Of a DNA stretch of 64,000 nucleotides, positions 1 to 10,835 are shown in pieces. Location of the stretch: NCBI RefSeq assembly GCF_028372415.1, contig NC_092873.1, positions 351,643,890 to 351,707,889 on the forward strand, written 5' to 3'. Each line of letters begins with the position of its first letter. The first letter of the stretch is position 1. Under the pieces are notes generated by a model that worked only from the letters and a program-made list of their open reading frames with translations, had not been told where the DNA came from and made no database searches. Position numbers and translations under genes: made by a program. The DNA is from Notamacropus eugenii. Taxonomy: Eukaryota; Chordata; Mammalia; Diprotodontia; Macropodidae.

Positions 1-1289
1 ATAGAAATGTAAGCTTCTTTAGGGAAAGTCATCTCGTCTTTGTCTTTATGTTCTGGAACCCTGATATAGATGCTTGTTGAATGGAATGGAATTGACTGCC
101 TTCCCACCCCATATGTCACCTCCATTCCTCAGGCCATGCCCTCAGGTGACTGATTAATTTCTGTGATTGTGTCTCTGGAAACTCTTTCTGGATTTCTCTA
201 TTGTTACCTCCAATCCACCCTCCCCCTTCCCCCCGCCCCCTGCCTCAAACCTCCCAATACCCCTTCATGATTCATGGTGTAGCCTCATCAACTGCTCAGA
301 GATAGCCAGAAGCTGCTCTTTCTTGCTGTGTCATTGTAGATTCTTGCCTTCTTTAGAGCACTTCAACACAAATGTGGGAAATATTCTCTTCATAAGCAGT
401 GATAATAAACTATTGAGTCATAGAATGAACCCTGGTACAGCAGAAAGAACCTTGGATTAAGAATTAGAGGACCTGGATTCCAATCTTGACCTCAATGTTA
501 TTTGGAATAGATGACTTCTAAGGACCCATCCTTTATACATCCTTTGTGTAACCCCCTCAAATTTGAACATATAATTTCCAAGTTATGTTGAGGTCATCTA
601 ACCAGTCTGATTTGGGATCTTCTGATTCCAAATCCCACAGTACCATGTTGGGATCCAAAACATCAGATAATCCAAAAAATTTTTCTTTGAAGTGTTAGTT
701 TCTAGATGAGACAACCCCCACCCCGACCCACCCCCGACTTTTTTGGCAACCAGCCCTCCCTTCTCCATTGTGTTTAGGCTTAGGCTTATATTCAAATGAG
801 TTTGAGAGTTGGCCTTTCGCAATGTTTGCAGTCACTGATGGGCTGGTATGGAACTGGTTTCTTATGGGATATTTGTCAAGGAGTATCCAGGAACCTCTGG
901 AGATAGCGTTGATATCAAAAAGTTTCTCCCATCATGGAAATCCTTGGGTTGACAGACTTGGTTAACCAGGAGAAGAGAGTGACTGTTTCTGCTAAGTCTC
1001 TTTCCACTGGCCAACTTGCTTTCTCCTTCCTATCTTAACTTCTTGGTTGTGGTTGGCGTTATCCACCAGATGTCTGATTTGAGATAGTGATTTTCCCCTT
1101 CTTTCCTCTAATTCCATCTCGTTTGGTGTGTTTCACTAGGCTCCCGGGACACAAATAGTCCTCCCGAGTTTTCAGTTTATCACCTATGCCCTCAGGAGAA
1201 CAAAAAGGCCCCAAATTGCAGAGCTGACTTTCAGAACGATCATAATTTAAAAAAAAAAAAAAAAGGAAGGTAGCCCAAAAGAACTGGGT

Positions 1290-1432
1290 TCGGAGAGAGA
1301 GGAATCTAGCTAGATTCAAATCTCACTTCTGGCCACTTACTGTAAGTGTGACCTTGGGCAAGTCACGGGGAACTGTTAATTTATCTGTAGAAAGGGTTGA
1401 ACTAGATGCCCTCGGAGGTCCCTGTCCTTACT
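1290..1432 (+). repeat. MIR-type SINE fragment
   Basis: The piece contains the core phrase tgtgaccttgggcaagtca, followed by a diverged tctgtagaaagggttgaactaga segment, as in MIR/Ther-1 CORE-SINEs. It is strongly diverged and therefore old. Confidence 0.6.
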
Positions 1433-1445
1433 TTTAGAGAAATGC

Positions 1446-1522
1446 CTTTTTTCTTTTTCTTTTCTTTCTTTTCTTTTCTTTTCTCTCTTTCTTTCCTTCT
1501 TTCTTTCTTTCTTTTTTTCTTG
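1446..1522. repeat. (TTTC)n pyrimidine-rich microsatellite
   Basis: The stretch is almost pure T and C with TTTC and TTCT units. It accounts for a lysine- and glutamate-rich open frame on the minus strand that should not be called a protein. Confidence 0.85.
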
Positions 1523-2499
1523 GTCTTCTGATCTCTAGCCATTGTCAGTTTGGTATTTAGCTGATACTTAAGGTTTGGTTGATTTAAATTTGAATTAACG
1601 AGTATGAACTTGAAAGAGGAGTTTATGGAGCTGAGATGGTATGTGTAGGGTGTGAACTTTCCCTCTCCTTTTTGCTGTGGAAGTACTAAGAGAAAAGAGA
1701 GGGAAAACAACTTTTCTGAGCTCAGTTTCCTTAGGTGTAAAGTGAGATGATCTAGAGTTCCCTTCTAGTTCTGAATCTACGATCTTATTTTCACTCTGGA
1801 TTCTTCCCCTCTCTGCCTCATCTTTAGGCTGGAGGAAGAACGAGTCCTGGAGTTTGAGCCACCTGGGGACAAGCTCCTTACCCTTGCTCAAGGCCCAGGG
1901 GCTGGACCTGAGAAGTCACATCTGGTCCAACCTCCTTTTACGGAGGAGAAAACCGAACTCCAGAAAAGTTTGACTTGCCCGAGATCACCCAATTTGCGCA
2001 AATGCTGGAGCCGGGATTCTAACCTGGGGCTTCTGAGTTCTTCAGAAAGGGAACTTTCAGTTCTAGATAGACCGACCCTAGGATCGGTCCTAGTGACTGG
2101 GCTGCGGCGCTGTCCTCAGTCTGAAGGGGACGAAGATTAAAGCAACTACTGCGGTGGATGGGGCAGACTTTCCTCCCAACCTTGTCAACACAATCTTAGG
2201 GCCTTCCCAGAAAAAAAGAGGGAGGTATGGTGGCGGCAGCTTGGCGAGATTAAAAAGAGGTGGGGGTAGTGGTGAAATGAAAGTATTTGGGCACATGTAT
2301 GCAAAATGTGGAAGCTAATAATATTGATTTACCTCTGACATTGATTAGCTGGAAGAATTTAAAGGGAACAGCTTTAACTTTGAGGAATTGTGGTGGAGGG
2401 ATATCTTGGAGGAGCGGGCAAGAGGACGTGTGCATGCAGGGAGAGGAGTTTACGAGGAGCCAGGACTCCCACCTCCCCAAATTTAGGAGGCTCAACCCT

Positions 2500-2775
2500 T
2501 CACACTCTCACTTCTCCCGCAGGGCTCTGGCTCCCAGCCCGCCCCATGCTTTTTTGGCTCACCGCCTCCCACCCCGCCCCTGGGGCCCGAGGGGCGGAGC
2601 CACCCCGCGGCCCGCCCCTTTGATGTGCGCCGGCGCGGCTATGATTGGCCACCCGCTTGTGACGTGAGGGGACTGCGGTGGGCTCTGGTGCAGCGGTAGC
2701 TGCAGCGCCGGCCGGGGCTCTGGCTCCGGCTCCGGGGCACTTAAAGGGGACGCAGCGGCGGCCCTGGGACCAAGG
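2500..2775 (+). promoter_or_regulatory. PHOSPHO1: CpG-rich promoter of PHOSPHO1
   Basis: The region is the most CpG-dense part of the left half of the window. Visible elements in order are a GC box (GGGGCGGAGC at 2591-2600), an inverted CCAAT box (ATTGG at 2644-2648), a CRE-like TGACGTGA at 2660-2667 and a weak TATA-like TTAAAG at 2741-2746. The arrangement fits transcription to the right starting near 2765-2790. Assignment to PHOSPHO1 is inferred from position and from a consensus splice donor at 3054. No start site can be proved from sequence alone. Confidence 0.6.
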
Positions 2776-3053
2776 TGGGGGGTGGGTTTCGGGGAGGGAC
2801 TGGGGGGGGGCAGCCGAACCAAACTCGATCTTCGGCCGCTTGGTGTGGGGGACTTGTACATCGGAGCCCAGGAACTGAGGGGAGCGTAGGACACCGAGTC
2901 CCCCCTTGACCCTGCCCCCCATATTCCATCCCGCACCCCAATATCTCATTCAAGCCCCTTTCCACCTCGCACGTACACTACAAAAGCTCAACCTGGACAC
3001 ACTGCTGCCGCCACCCCACCGCTGTTGCCTCCGTCGCCGCTGTCGCTGCCACT
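2770..3053 (+). other. PHOSPHO1: Putative non-coding exon 1 of PHOSPHO1
   Basis: The stretch follows the promoter elements and ends at a strong splice donor (CCACT/GTGAGTCC, intron starting at 3054). It carries no convincing start codon context for a long frame, so it would be 5' untranslated. The left boundary is only a guess from the TATA-like position. Human PHOSPHO1 also has a 5' untranslated exon several kb upstream of the main coding exon, which agrees with this model. Confidence 0.45.
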
Positions 3054-3191
3054 GTGAGTCCGCGGAGAAGGGGATTTGGGGTCCGGGCTTGGGGTGAGGG
3101 GTTTAGGTGTTGTTTGGGGAGTCTCATTGCCCGTTACAGTGCGTGGCGGAGTGACAGGCTACAGTGTGTGTTTTGGGTGCATCTATCGAAG

Positions 3192-3246
3192 CGGGGCGGG
3201 GGGTGGGGGGTGGGGGGTGGGGGGTGGGGGGTGGTGTGGGGTGTGT
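3192..3246. repeat. GGGGGGT minisatellite with G-quadruplex potential
   Basis: The plus strand carries six or more runs of four to six G separated by single T bases, in 7-base units, followed by a short GTGTGT tract. It starts about 140 bases inside intron 1 of PHOSPHO1, just after the CpG-rich first exon. This spacing of G runs matches the classic quadruplex pattern. Confidence 0.85.
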
Positions 3247-4371
3247 GTGTTCTGATTCCTACCCCAACCCGGGGTAGGAATTTGGAGTGTTCAAGCACCA
3301 CCACCCCCGCCCTCCCCTCCCAGGAGCCAAGCCTCATTTGGACTCCATGGCATGCGTGCCCATTCTCTCCCTGGCACTCTCTCGCAAAAGCTTCTGTCCA
3401 CCCGCGGCTGCTTCTTACTGACTCCCTCTCTTCCCACCCTAGTTCTAACTCTAGCCTTGCCTGGTCCCCTGCTTTCTTTGATCCTCCTGGCCCTGCCAGT
3501 GCCTACTCTCCTAGTCCTCCACCCTCCTGCCCTAACACGACATACCCTAGATCTTGGTTCTCTCCTGCCCCTGCCCTTCCCCCACTCCATCTACCCCTCC
3601 ACCTCCTCCCCAGAGAAGAGCCTAGGGCCAGCTGGGGATGTTCCAAAGTGTTTCCTTCGCAGCCATCTCTAAAAATATCCCACTCTCACCCCCTCCCACC
3701 TTCCTGACCCCAGAAAGAGGTCCATTAAGGTCCAACAAAGACCCCAATGGGGTCCCCTAGGAGGAGCTACTCTAGCCCCCTCCCTCACCTTATTTCTTTA
3801 GGTTGGATGTTAGCTCCTATCTGCCTCGCCTTCCTCAAAGGTTGCAGCTTAATAGGAATTTCCTAATAACTCAAGAAGAGTTAAGCAAGATATTGGGGAT
3901 ATAGGGGACACTTAGAAGAGTGCAAGGGATAGGAGGTTTGTGTGAATTTGCGGGGGTGGTGGAGATATTGGCTGGAATTACTGGAAGGGAGACCAAAGAG
4001 CTTTGTAGTATTCTATTCGTGTCTGTGCTGTGTGCTCTGGGGGAATTAGCTCAACCTCTCTGAACCTTTTACTTATGCACCTTCAGTAGGTAGTGTGGAA
4101 TCTCTCTGCCTTCCAGAGGTATGAAGGAGGAAAAATCTGTGATGAAGAGGAGCCCAACTAAGGAAAGGAGAATGATCTTGACTAGATTATAATGTATTCA
4201 GTGGAGATCTGAATTTTGGTCTGGGACTGACAGATTACTATGTATTTTCACAGTCCTCATTTCCTACCCTCACATCCCCATTTGGAATGGGGATAGTATC
4301 CCCACAAAAGGAGGATGGAGGCCAGATTTCAAATGTGGATGCTGGGTACAACTAGCCATTTTTCTTTTCCT

Positions 4372-4598
4372 TCATGTGTGACTCTTTATGACCCCATGGA
4401 CCATAGCACAGATACTGTCCATGAGGTTTACTTGGAAAAGATACTGGAATGGCTTGCCATTTCCTTTTTCTGGGCATTAAGGTAAACAGAGGTTAAGCGA
4501 CTTACCCAGGATCACATGGACACTCTGAGGTGGAATTTGAACTCCAGTCTTTCTGACTCCAAGCGCAGCACTCTATCCACTGAGTTGTCTAGCTGCAT
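4372..4598 (-). repeat. MAR1-type tRNA-derived SINE
   Basis: Read on the minus strand it has a tRNA-like head (gtggatagagtgctgcgctt), the agtcagaaagactggagttc block, the middle gatcctgggtaagtcgctta block and a tail with tggcaagccattccagtatc. This layout is the commonest SINE in the window and is typical of marsupial CORE-SINEs of the MAR1 kind; the family name is from memory. Confidence 0.8.
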
Positions 4599-6313
4599 CT
4601 GAGGTGTGTTCTTTCTGATTTCAGATTCTAAGGGTCCTCACCCCCCAGACAGAAGAAAGTTATTTTGGGTTTGGAGAGTTAAAGACCCCAGATTTTCAGT
4701 ATACTACCTTCTCCTGTGCTTAGTCTTTGCCTCCAGAGAATGGGGAGGAGAGCTAGAGAAGGGGAGGTATTATGTGACTGGGGAAGTAACTAGCTTCCCA
4801 GCAGGAGTCAGGAGAGACTAGAGTTCTGCTGATTGGCTCTTTGATAGGGTTGGGTGGGGAAGCAGATAGAGCTAAGATTTCCCTCCCTATAAAAATCTAT
4901 ACACTCTCTTCTTTAGTTCTCCAGGATGGGAGGGAATGAATGTTTCCACATCCTGTCCTTATTCCTAGAGAAATTCCTTTTGATGAAGGAAGAGGGATAG
5001 AGCTGGAGCACTGAGATGTTGAGGTGAGTCACCCATTTAAAACCTAGTTAGAGGGAAACAGATTTGAATTCAGGTCCAAGCCATCCACGTATATCTCTGC
5101 TGGTGGTACCAAGGAGAGGAAGGGAGCTTCACCCTCAGCATCTCTGCCTTATCCTCATTGAGGCAGGGAGATAGGATGACAGGGTTCTTTGTGTTTGGGA
5201 CTTGAGGAGAAAGGGAGAATTGAAGCTGGTGTGGCAGGAGTAAACTGGTGCATGGAGATCCTTTCCCCTAGGGATTCAAGAATAGGGGAGAGATTTGGCA
5301 GTGGTGTTACCACATCAATAAGGACTCAGTCTTAAGCTTCCTTTCTACTGCCTGTCTCTGGTTCCTGTTAGTATTTGCTTGGGCTACAGGAGTGCTATCT
5401 CCTGACCTTTTTCTCCAGCGGGAGACCTCCTGGTCCATCCCCAACATGGGCTATCTTTTTGGAAAAGGCCGGGAGAGTTGCCCACACCCTACACCATGAG
5501 CAGATGTCAGAGGGACAATATTACTCAAATTAATTTTTATTTTCCCCATCTTTTATGATTTCTTAACCTTCCCCTTCTCCATTCAGTGTTTACCTTCACC
5601 ACTTTCTGCAGTTGTCTTCTTGCTGACATGGAACTTTGTCCCCCAAAAGAATCTGATAAGCTCTTCAAAGAGCTAGAACCTAGTTCTGTTAGAGGGCAAG
5701 CTTCCCTCCTGCACTGTTTTATTTTGACACTGGGATTTTTGGTATAAGAAATGACACAAGGTCATCTTTAGGGATGTAGATCTTTTCTCTAGACCCTGTC
5801 CTAGGTAGGATCTTTGACTAATAGCCATAAGGAGTTCCCAACCTCTCAATTAGCCCAGGAAGCAATGGATGAGTCAAACTTGAGGAAGCTGGAGGGATCC
5901 TATGTCTTACTGAAATTGACAGACAGAGGGCAGCAACCAACAGGGCATTCAATCTCTCCTAATTCTGATTCTGATCTTTTCTATCCAAATGCTCCCACTA
6001 TCCCAGAGAGATCAGGGACAGTCTGGACCCTGCAAATTAAACCATCCAGTGTAGACTTCATTGAGGGGCATCCCGAGGAGGGCAATCAACTTCTCTGGGG
6101 GAATGCCCTTGAGACTCATAGAATGACCAAACCCAGACCTTTCCTTCTCCTGCTCCCATATTCGCTATCTTGGATTGTGATCTCCATCACCATCCATCTC
6201 TTTTCTCACCCCACTCCAGGAATACTCGGTCAATTATTGAAAGTCCATATACTGATACACTCTGAAAAAAGTAAGTGGAGGCTATGCAACCTTAATTCCT
6301 TAATGTTACCTAA

Positions 6314-6655
6314 AAATGACTGGCATTTATATAGTATCTTTTATTGTGCAAATTATTTCATATGCATTATAATAATCCCCATTTAAATAAGGTTCTCAAA
6401 GTGCTTTACTATAGCATATTCGGGGTAGTCCCAAAGCCTAAAAGTCTACCCGTTGTGATCCCATTTAATCCTCACCGAAATCCTGTAAGCTATTGTACAA
6501 TTATTACTAGTATTTCCATTTTGCAGATGGGGAAACAGATTGAGAAAAGCAAAGGGATTTACCCAATTGAACACAAAAGAAGTGTTTAAGGCAAGTTTTG
6601 AATTCAGGTCTCCTTGACTCGAAATTCAGTGTTCTATCTGTTGTGCCATCCATTT
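6314..6655 (-). repeat. tRNA-derived SINE with L2-like tail
   Basis: The plus strand reads ggcatttatatagtatcttt, then a tgatcccatttaatcctcac block, a ttttgcagatggggaaacag block and a tail ending in gttctatctgttgtgccatc, i.e. a SINE inserted in minus orientation. The middle (about 6390-6450) is extended relative to other copies and may include a second small insertion. It lies in PHOSPHO1 intron 1. Confidence 0.7.
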
Positions 6656-7057
6656 CTCATTTGATCATAAAGACAGTGAGGAGCAAGTATTTACAAACGA
6701 GGGGTTCCGGGACATTAAATGACACCCACAGGGCTAGTAAGTGACAGCTGGGTTCTGAGCCCTTTTCCTGACCCTAGCTCTTTCCACTTCACCACAACTA
6801 TTACCCTAGTGTCTGGCACATGGTAAATGCTTTAAAAAAATGCCTATGCACTGAACGACCCAGCTGCCACTACTCTCCCTCAGTGGTGGGCATAGGAGTA
6901 GAAAGGATGATGAGTAGGTATTTGGAACCTCCTAGCCCTGAGCCTGTATGCACTACTCATTCCCTCTGATAGGAAACAACAGAGATCATTCCTTGATGGT
7001 GTGAATAGGAAATCTGGATTCTGTGTTCTCCATTGACTTTTCTTATGTGATTATCAG

Positions 7058-7177
7058 GGAGATCAGAATACAGCTTTTGGGAACTACTGGTAAAAAGTTT
7101 CAGCTGGCAGAGCCCTGGGTAATGTCCTGAGGATGAACGGGTGTTTTCCAGTCACTGGCTTGAGGTGCCTGTCTAGG
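7058..7177 (+). other. PHOSPHO1: PHOSPHO1 exon 2 (5' UTR end plus first 15 codons)
   Basis: The exon is proposed from an acceptor-like gattatcag ending at 7057 to the GTAAGT donor at 7178. The ATG at 7133 is followed by 45 bases that translate to a peptide nearly identical to the human PHOSPHO1 N-terminus, which is strong evidence for the coding part. The left boundary is less certain. Confidence 0.7.
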
Positions 7178-10100
7178 GTAAGTAGCTCCCTCAGATGGCC
7201 ATTCAAGTATTTGTGGAGGGGTATTAAGAGGGAAACAGCCACAGATCATCCACAGGATATAAATAATTCCCCTAACACTCTACTCTTTAGCTCTGAATAC
7301 TGAGGTTATGTATATCCTACTGGGAAGAATTACCAGTGCCTTGAACCCAGTAAAAGGTTCTCCATTGTGTCCAGCTCACCATCCTGGAGCACTGGATCTC
7401 AAGTACTTGGGAAATAGTGTCACCTGGTAGTTGCCCCATTGGTCAAGTAGGAGAGCTGGCTTCATATCCCAGCTCTGGAAAATAATAGGTAACCTTGGGG
7501 AAATTGGTTTGCCTTTTTTGTACCATGGAGAAAAAAGACAACTTGGCTCTATCCTTCCTCTTTCCCCTTAGGTAAAGATAAAAGGGATAGAAAAAGGGGA
7601 AGTACTATATAAAAATACTTTTTTCTCAATTATCTACTTACAGTCAAGAGTATTTGTGTAGAAAGGGATCTTAGAGATCAGTCTACCTCCTCATTTTACA
7701 CATGAGGAAACTGAGGCACAATTAGGTGAATGGCTTGCCAAGGTTGCATGACAAATGGAGTTGTAGAACCAGGACCCAGTTGTCCTGAGTCCATTCCTCC
7801 ATGCATAGTGATTTGAGGTTAGGAGAGTGGTGCTGGAGGTATTCAGAATATTCCAAAATTGTACATGATGATATCAACAAAACTGTTTCCCAGTCAGTGG
7901 AGGGAGAGGTGGGTCTGCTGTACTTTTCCTGTGTCTTACTCCTTTCCTCTATTCCTTTCTGACATTGTTTGACTCACTCTCCTTCTCCCCTTCCTCCTCC
8001 CTTCGTGCTTCTACTCCCTCTCCTTGCCACCCCTTAATCTTGGATCTCCTTGCCTCCCCATACTGAACTCTTTTCTCCGTCATCTCCCTCTGTCTCTATC
8101 CTTCCTGGCATGATGGACCTTTCCCCTCCTGTCCTCTTTCTTTGTCCATGCCCCCTTCTGTTCTGTTACCACTAGCTCTATCTCCTCTGCTCATGGAGCC
8201 ACCTCCCCTATCTGGTCAGCTTCCTCTCTTCTTTCCTACTTCCCACCCTCCTCCCTGTCTCCCAGGTGTGCTGTACTTTCCTGCGGGATGGTCCCACACT
8301 CCCCAGCCCCAATTCTGCTGTCCGGCTGCTTCGAACTCTGGCAGAAACCCCGCCTGCTGACACCCCCCTCCTGGGGAACTGGCAAGTGATTAGTGATGAA
8401 CCAATAGCTGGGAGCCCTTGGGAATCTGACTTAGCTTAGCTATAGTAACTTTTCACCTCCACTCTTGTGCAGGAAACTGCAACAGAGGTAATTCCTTGCT
8501 CTCACCTTCTTCTAGAACAGAAGTTCTTAATCCCAGTCCCCCAAGGAGTCTGAGGATAGATTTCTGGGATCTGTGAACTTGGATGAGAAACAAATTAACT
8601 TCTAACTGAAATTTAATACTTTTCAATTATGAATATAGGCAACAATATGAAGGGGTCCACATGCTTCAGGAGACTCCCAAATGGGTCCATGATGCAGAAA
8701 AGGTTAAGAACCTTGGAACTAGAAGGACTAACAACCAAGTCTCTAGGAGAGGGCCAGACTCAGTGTTTACTGGGCCTCCCAAGCCACCATTCTTGTCACT
8801 TAGACTCATTCTAGAAGTCTACAGAATCTTGGAGAAACAGTCCTTGATTTTATACACCCTAAGCTGGGAACTCTCCCCTTGGCCACAACTATGCTAGCCC
8901 TTCCTTCTGCTTGGACAGCCCCACGATTGCTTCTGGGAAGTAAGAGAGAGGAATAAGGAAAATCTGTGTGTGTGTGTGTGTGTGTGTCCCTCCCTCCTCG
9001 GAGTGCCCCTGAAATTTATGTTTGGAGTTAGAGGAAGGAGACTTAACGATGGGGATTAGGTTGGGAGTGCTATACAGAAAAGAGCTAACAGGGCAGAAAA
9101 GATGGCCCTAGGAACCAGCTGGAAAGAATTTGCTATGTGCATTGAGAATATTGGGGGGGGGGGGAGCGGGAAGAGTCAGCTGCCCCCTTTACAGGGTCTA
9201 ATGGAGAAGAGCAAAGACACAAATAATGAAAAGGAGCAGCTAATTCAAAATACCTCCCCCCGACCTCAATATGTTACTTTTATTTGGGGAATGTATCATA
9301 AATTTCTTCTGGGAAAGAGGGAGTACATCAGATCCTCCCTTTCTCAATTTTTTTAAGGAGAATGTAAAAACGATTTTGCAGCCACTTGAGCATTTCAGGG
9401 GCAGCCTATGTTGGTCTGGGCTGGACTGGGGGACGGTGTTTAAGAAGTGCCTCCTTACCTGAACTCTGGATAACAGGGATTTTTCTGATGAAGGAATCTG
9501 AACAGAGACCAGAAGGGAGGCATGGGGAATGGGGGCGGCCCCGGGGTTTCTCAGGGCTGAAGCTAAGCCAAGGCTAACCGAGCCCTTGGGTCCCCCTCAG
9601 GTGGTGGATGTGGCAGCGCTGCTGGCCTGGGAGGCTCTCTAACTGTCCTCTCCCCGGCGGGCTCCTGCCGCGCCGCTTCTCGCTTGCTCCCTCCTCCCAG
9701 GACGCCACAAGGATGGCGGAGCCAGGGGCACCCCGCTTCTTGCTAACCTTCGATTTTGATGAGACCATAGTGAATGAGAACAGCGACGACTCCATCGTGC
9801 GCGCCGCCCCGGGCCAGAAGCTGCCGGACAGCCTGCGGGCCACGTTCCGAGAGGGCTTTTACAACGAGTACATGCAGCGAGTCTTCCATTACCTCGGTGA
9901 GCAAGGCGTAAAGCCGAAAGACTTCCGCCAAGTCTACGAGGAGATCCCCCTGTGTCCAGGCATGACCGACCTCTTCCAGTTCCTGACCAAACAGGGCAGC
10001 TGCTTTGAGATCATCCTTATCTCAGACGCCAACACGTTCGGTGTGGAGAGCTCCCTGCGCGCTTCTGGCTACCGCAGCCTCTTCCGAAAAGTCTTTAGCA

Positions 10101-10462
10101 ACCCGGCGGGCCCCGATGAGCGTGGCATATTGGTGTTGCATCCCTTCCACAAGCACTCCTGCACTCGCTGCCCTGCCAACATGTGCAAGCACAAGGTGCT
10201 CGGCGACTACCTGCGCGAGAGGGCGCAGGACGGGGTGCACTTCGAGCATCTCTTTTATGTGGGCGACGGTGCCAATGACTTTTGTCCCTTGGGGCTGCTG
10301 GCGGCTGGCGACGTGGCTTTCCCGCGCCGCGGCTACCCCATGCACCGACTCATCCAGGAAGCCCAGAATACAGAACCCCCTTCGTTCCGGGGCACCGCGG
10401 TGCCCTGGGAGTCGGGAGCTGAAGTCCGTCGCTACTTGCAAGAGATGATGAAGAAATGCTAA
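7133..10462 (+). CDS. PHOSPHO1: PHOSPHO1, phosphoethanolamine/phosphocholine phosphatase
   Basis: Coding exons are 7133-7177 and 9701-10462, giving 268 residues (human 267 from memory). PHOSPHO1 is a HAD-family phosphatase that releases phosphate from phosphoethanolamine and phosphocholine in matrix vesicles and drives skeletal mineralisation. The small exon encodes [15 protein letters not shown] and ends at a GTAAGT donor at 7178. The main exon follows a pyrimidine-rich tract and CAG at 9698-9700. It continues in frame as DATRMAEPG, matching the human start [23 protein letters not shown]. Visible HAD motifs are FDFDET (Asp33 nucleophile, Asp35), ISDAN (Ser123-Asp124) and VGDGAND (Asp204). 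A conserved cysteine-rich stretch, [13 protein letters not shown], is present. Downstream Met at 9713 has a strong Kozak context (A at -3, G at +4) and could give a shorter 249-residue form. A frame opening at 9608 reads through the intron end and is not the likely start. Confidence 0.95.
7655..7800 (-). repeat. MIR-type SINE fragment
   Basis: The plus strand shows gggatcttagagatcagtct, cattttacacatgaggaaac and a ggcttgccaaggttgcatga block, the complement of a MIR/CORE-SINE. It sits in PHOSPHO1 intron 2 (7178-9700). Confidence 0.7.
8518..8714. mobile_element. hAT (Charlie-like) non-autonomous DNA transposon
   Basis: The element begins near acagaagttcttaatcc and ends near aaaggttaagaacc, so the ends are imperfect inverted repeats of the TTCTTAACC kind found in Charlie/MER5-like MITEs. 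Related copies in the window are at about 20190-20345, 21115-21320 and 31785-31985. It lies in PHOSPHO1 intron 2 and is old and diverged. Confidence 0.6.
8966..8987. repeat. (GT)n microsatellite
   Basis: A pure run of about eleven GT units lies in PHOSPHO1 intron 2. Confidence 0.9.
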
Positions 10463-10743
10463 AATCCCCGGAGGGGTGGGTCGGAGGGGGCGGTCTGGGT
10501 CGGCTGGGGAAGGCGCAGCTCCTGGGCTTCCTGGCCTCTCCCACCCCCCACCCCCTTTGTCTTTACCTCCTATTGGGAACCCAGAAAAGCGAAATCGTGT
10601 TTTAATTACCAACACAATAACTTTCCCCCCACCCCCACCCCCGAATTTGCTTTGGTTTATCCCTCCCTCAGACCCAGTTCTTTCCAACTGCCCTGCAAGA
10701 ACCCTGGGTTCCATCAATTTGGGAGATGGGAGAAGGGGAAGAA
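10463..10743 (+). other. PHOSPHO1: PHOSPHO1 3' untranslated region (start)
   Basis: This follows the TAA/TGA-type stop that closes the frame at 10462. I see no canonical AATAAA in it; the nearest is AATAAC at about 10616. The true 3' end may therefore be there or further right, past the AT-rich microsatellite. Confidence 0.4.
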
Positions 10744-10835
10744 TACACACATATATACATATATACACATATAACATGTGTGTATATATGCATATATGTA
10801 TATATCTATATCTATCTATATATTACATATATGAA
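10744..10835. repeat. AT-rich TATATACA/TATC microsatellite
   Basis: Mixed (TATACA), (TATATG) and (TATC) units run for about 90 bases just downstream of the PHOSPHO1 stop. They account for a tyrosine-rich open frame on the minus strand. Confidence 0.85.

Larger units (their letters stand above)
1..2480. other. Intergenic DNA left of PHOSPHO1
   Basis: No supported gene is seen here. The first ~90 bases end in TGCTTGTTGAATGGAATG, which resembles the 3' end of an L2/MIR element. Degraded MIR-type pieces lie at about 410-560, 1290-1432 and 1700-1790 on the plus strand and 1890-2040 on the minus strand; they show the usual tgaccttgggcaagtcac-type core or its complement. The short open frames on both strands have no recognisable similarity and look like chance. 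Confidence 0.6.
3054..7057 (+). other. PHOSPHO1: Intron 1 of PHOSPHO1
   Basis: The intron is bounded by the GTGAGT donor at 3054 and a probable acceptor (gattatcag at 7049-7057). Besides the G-run minisatellite it holds two SINEs, listed separately. A plus-strand open frame at about 3054-3707 is proline- and serine-rich because of C/T-rich sequence. Another at about 5814-6386 runs into a SINE. Neither resembles a known protein. The rest is apparently unique DNA with nothing further identified. Confidence 0.5.

Noticed and set aside
3054-3707. 217-codon plus-strand open frame
   Set aside because: It begins at a splice donor, runs through the G-run minisatellite and a C/T-rich stretch, and gives a low-complexity Pro/Ser peptide without similarity to anything I know.
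5814-6386. 190-codon plus-strand open frame in PHOSPHO1 intron 1
   Set aside because: Its second half lies in a SINE and the first half shows no domain or codon bias. A frame this long is expected by chance in 64 kb.
9608-9700. ATG at 9608 as the PHOSPHO1 start
   Set aside because: Its context is weak, its peptide does not match the family, and a better spliced start exists at 7133 with a matching N-terminus.
10022-10777. 251-codon minus-strand frame opposite PHOSPHO1
   Set aside because: It is the GC-rich antisense shadow of the PHOSPHO1 exon and continues into a microsatellite.
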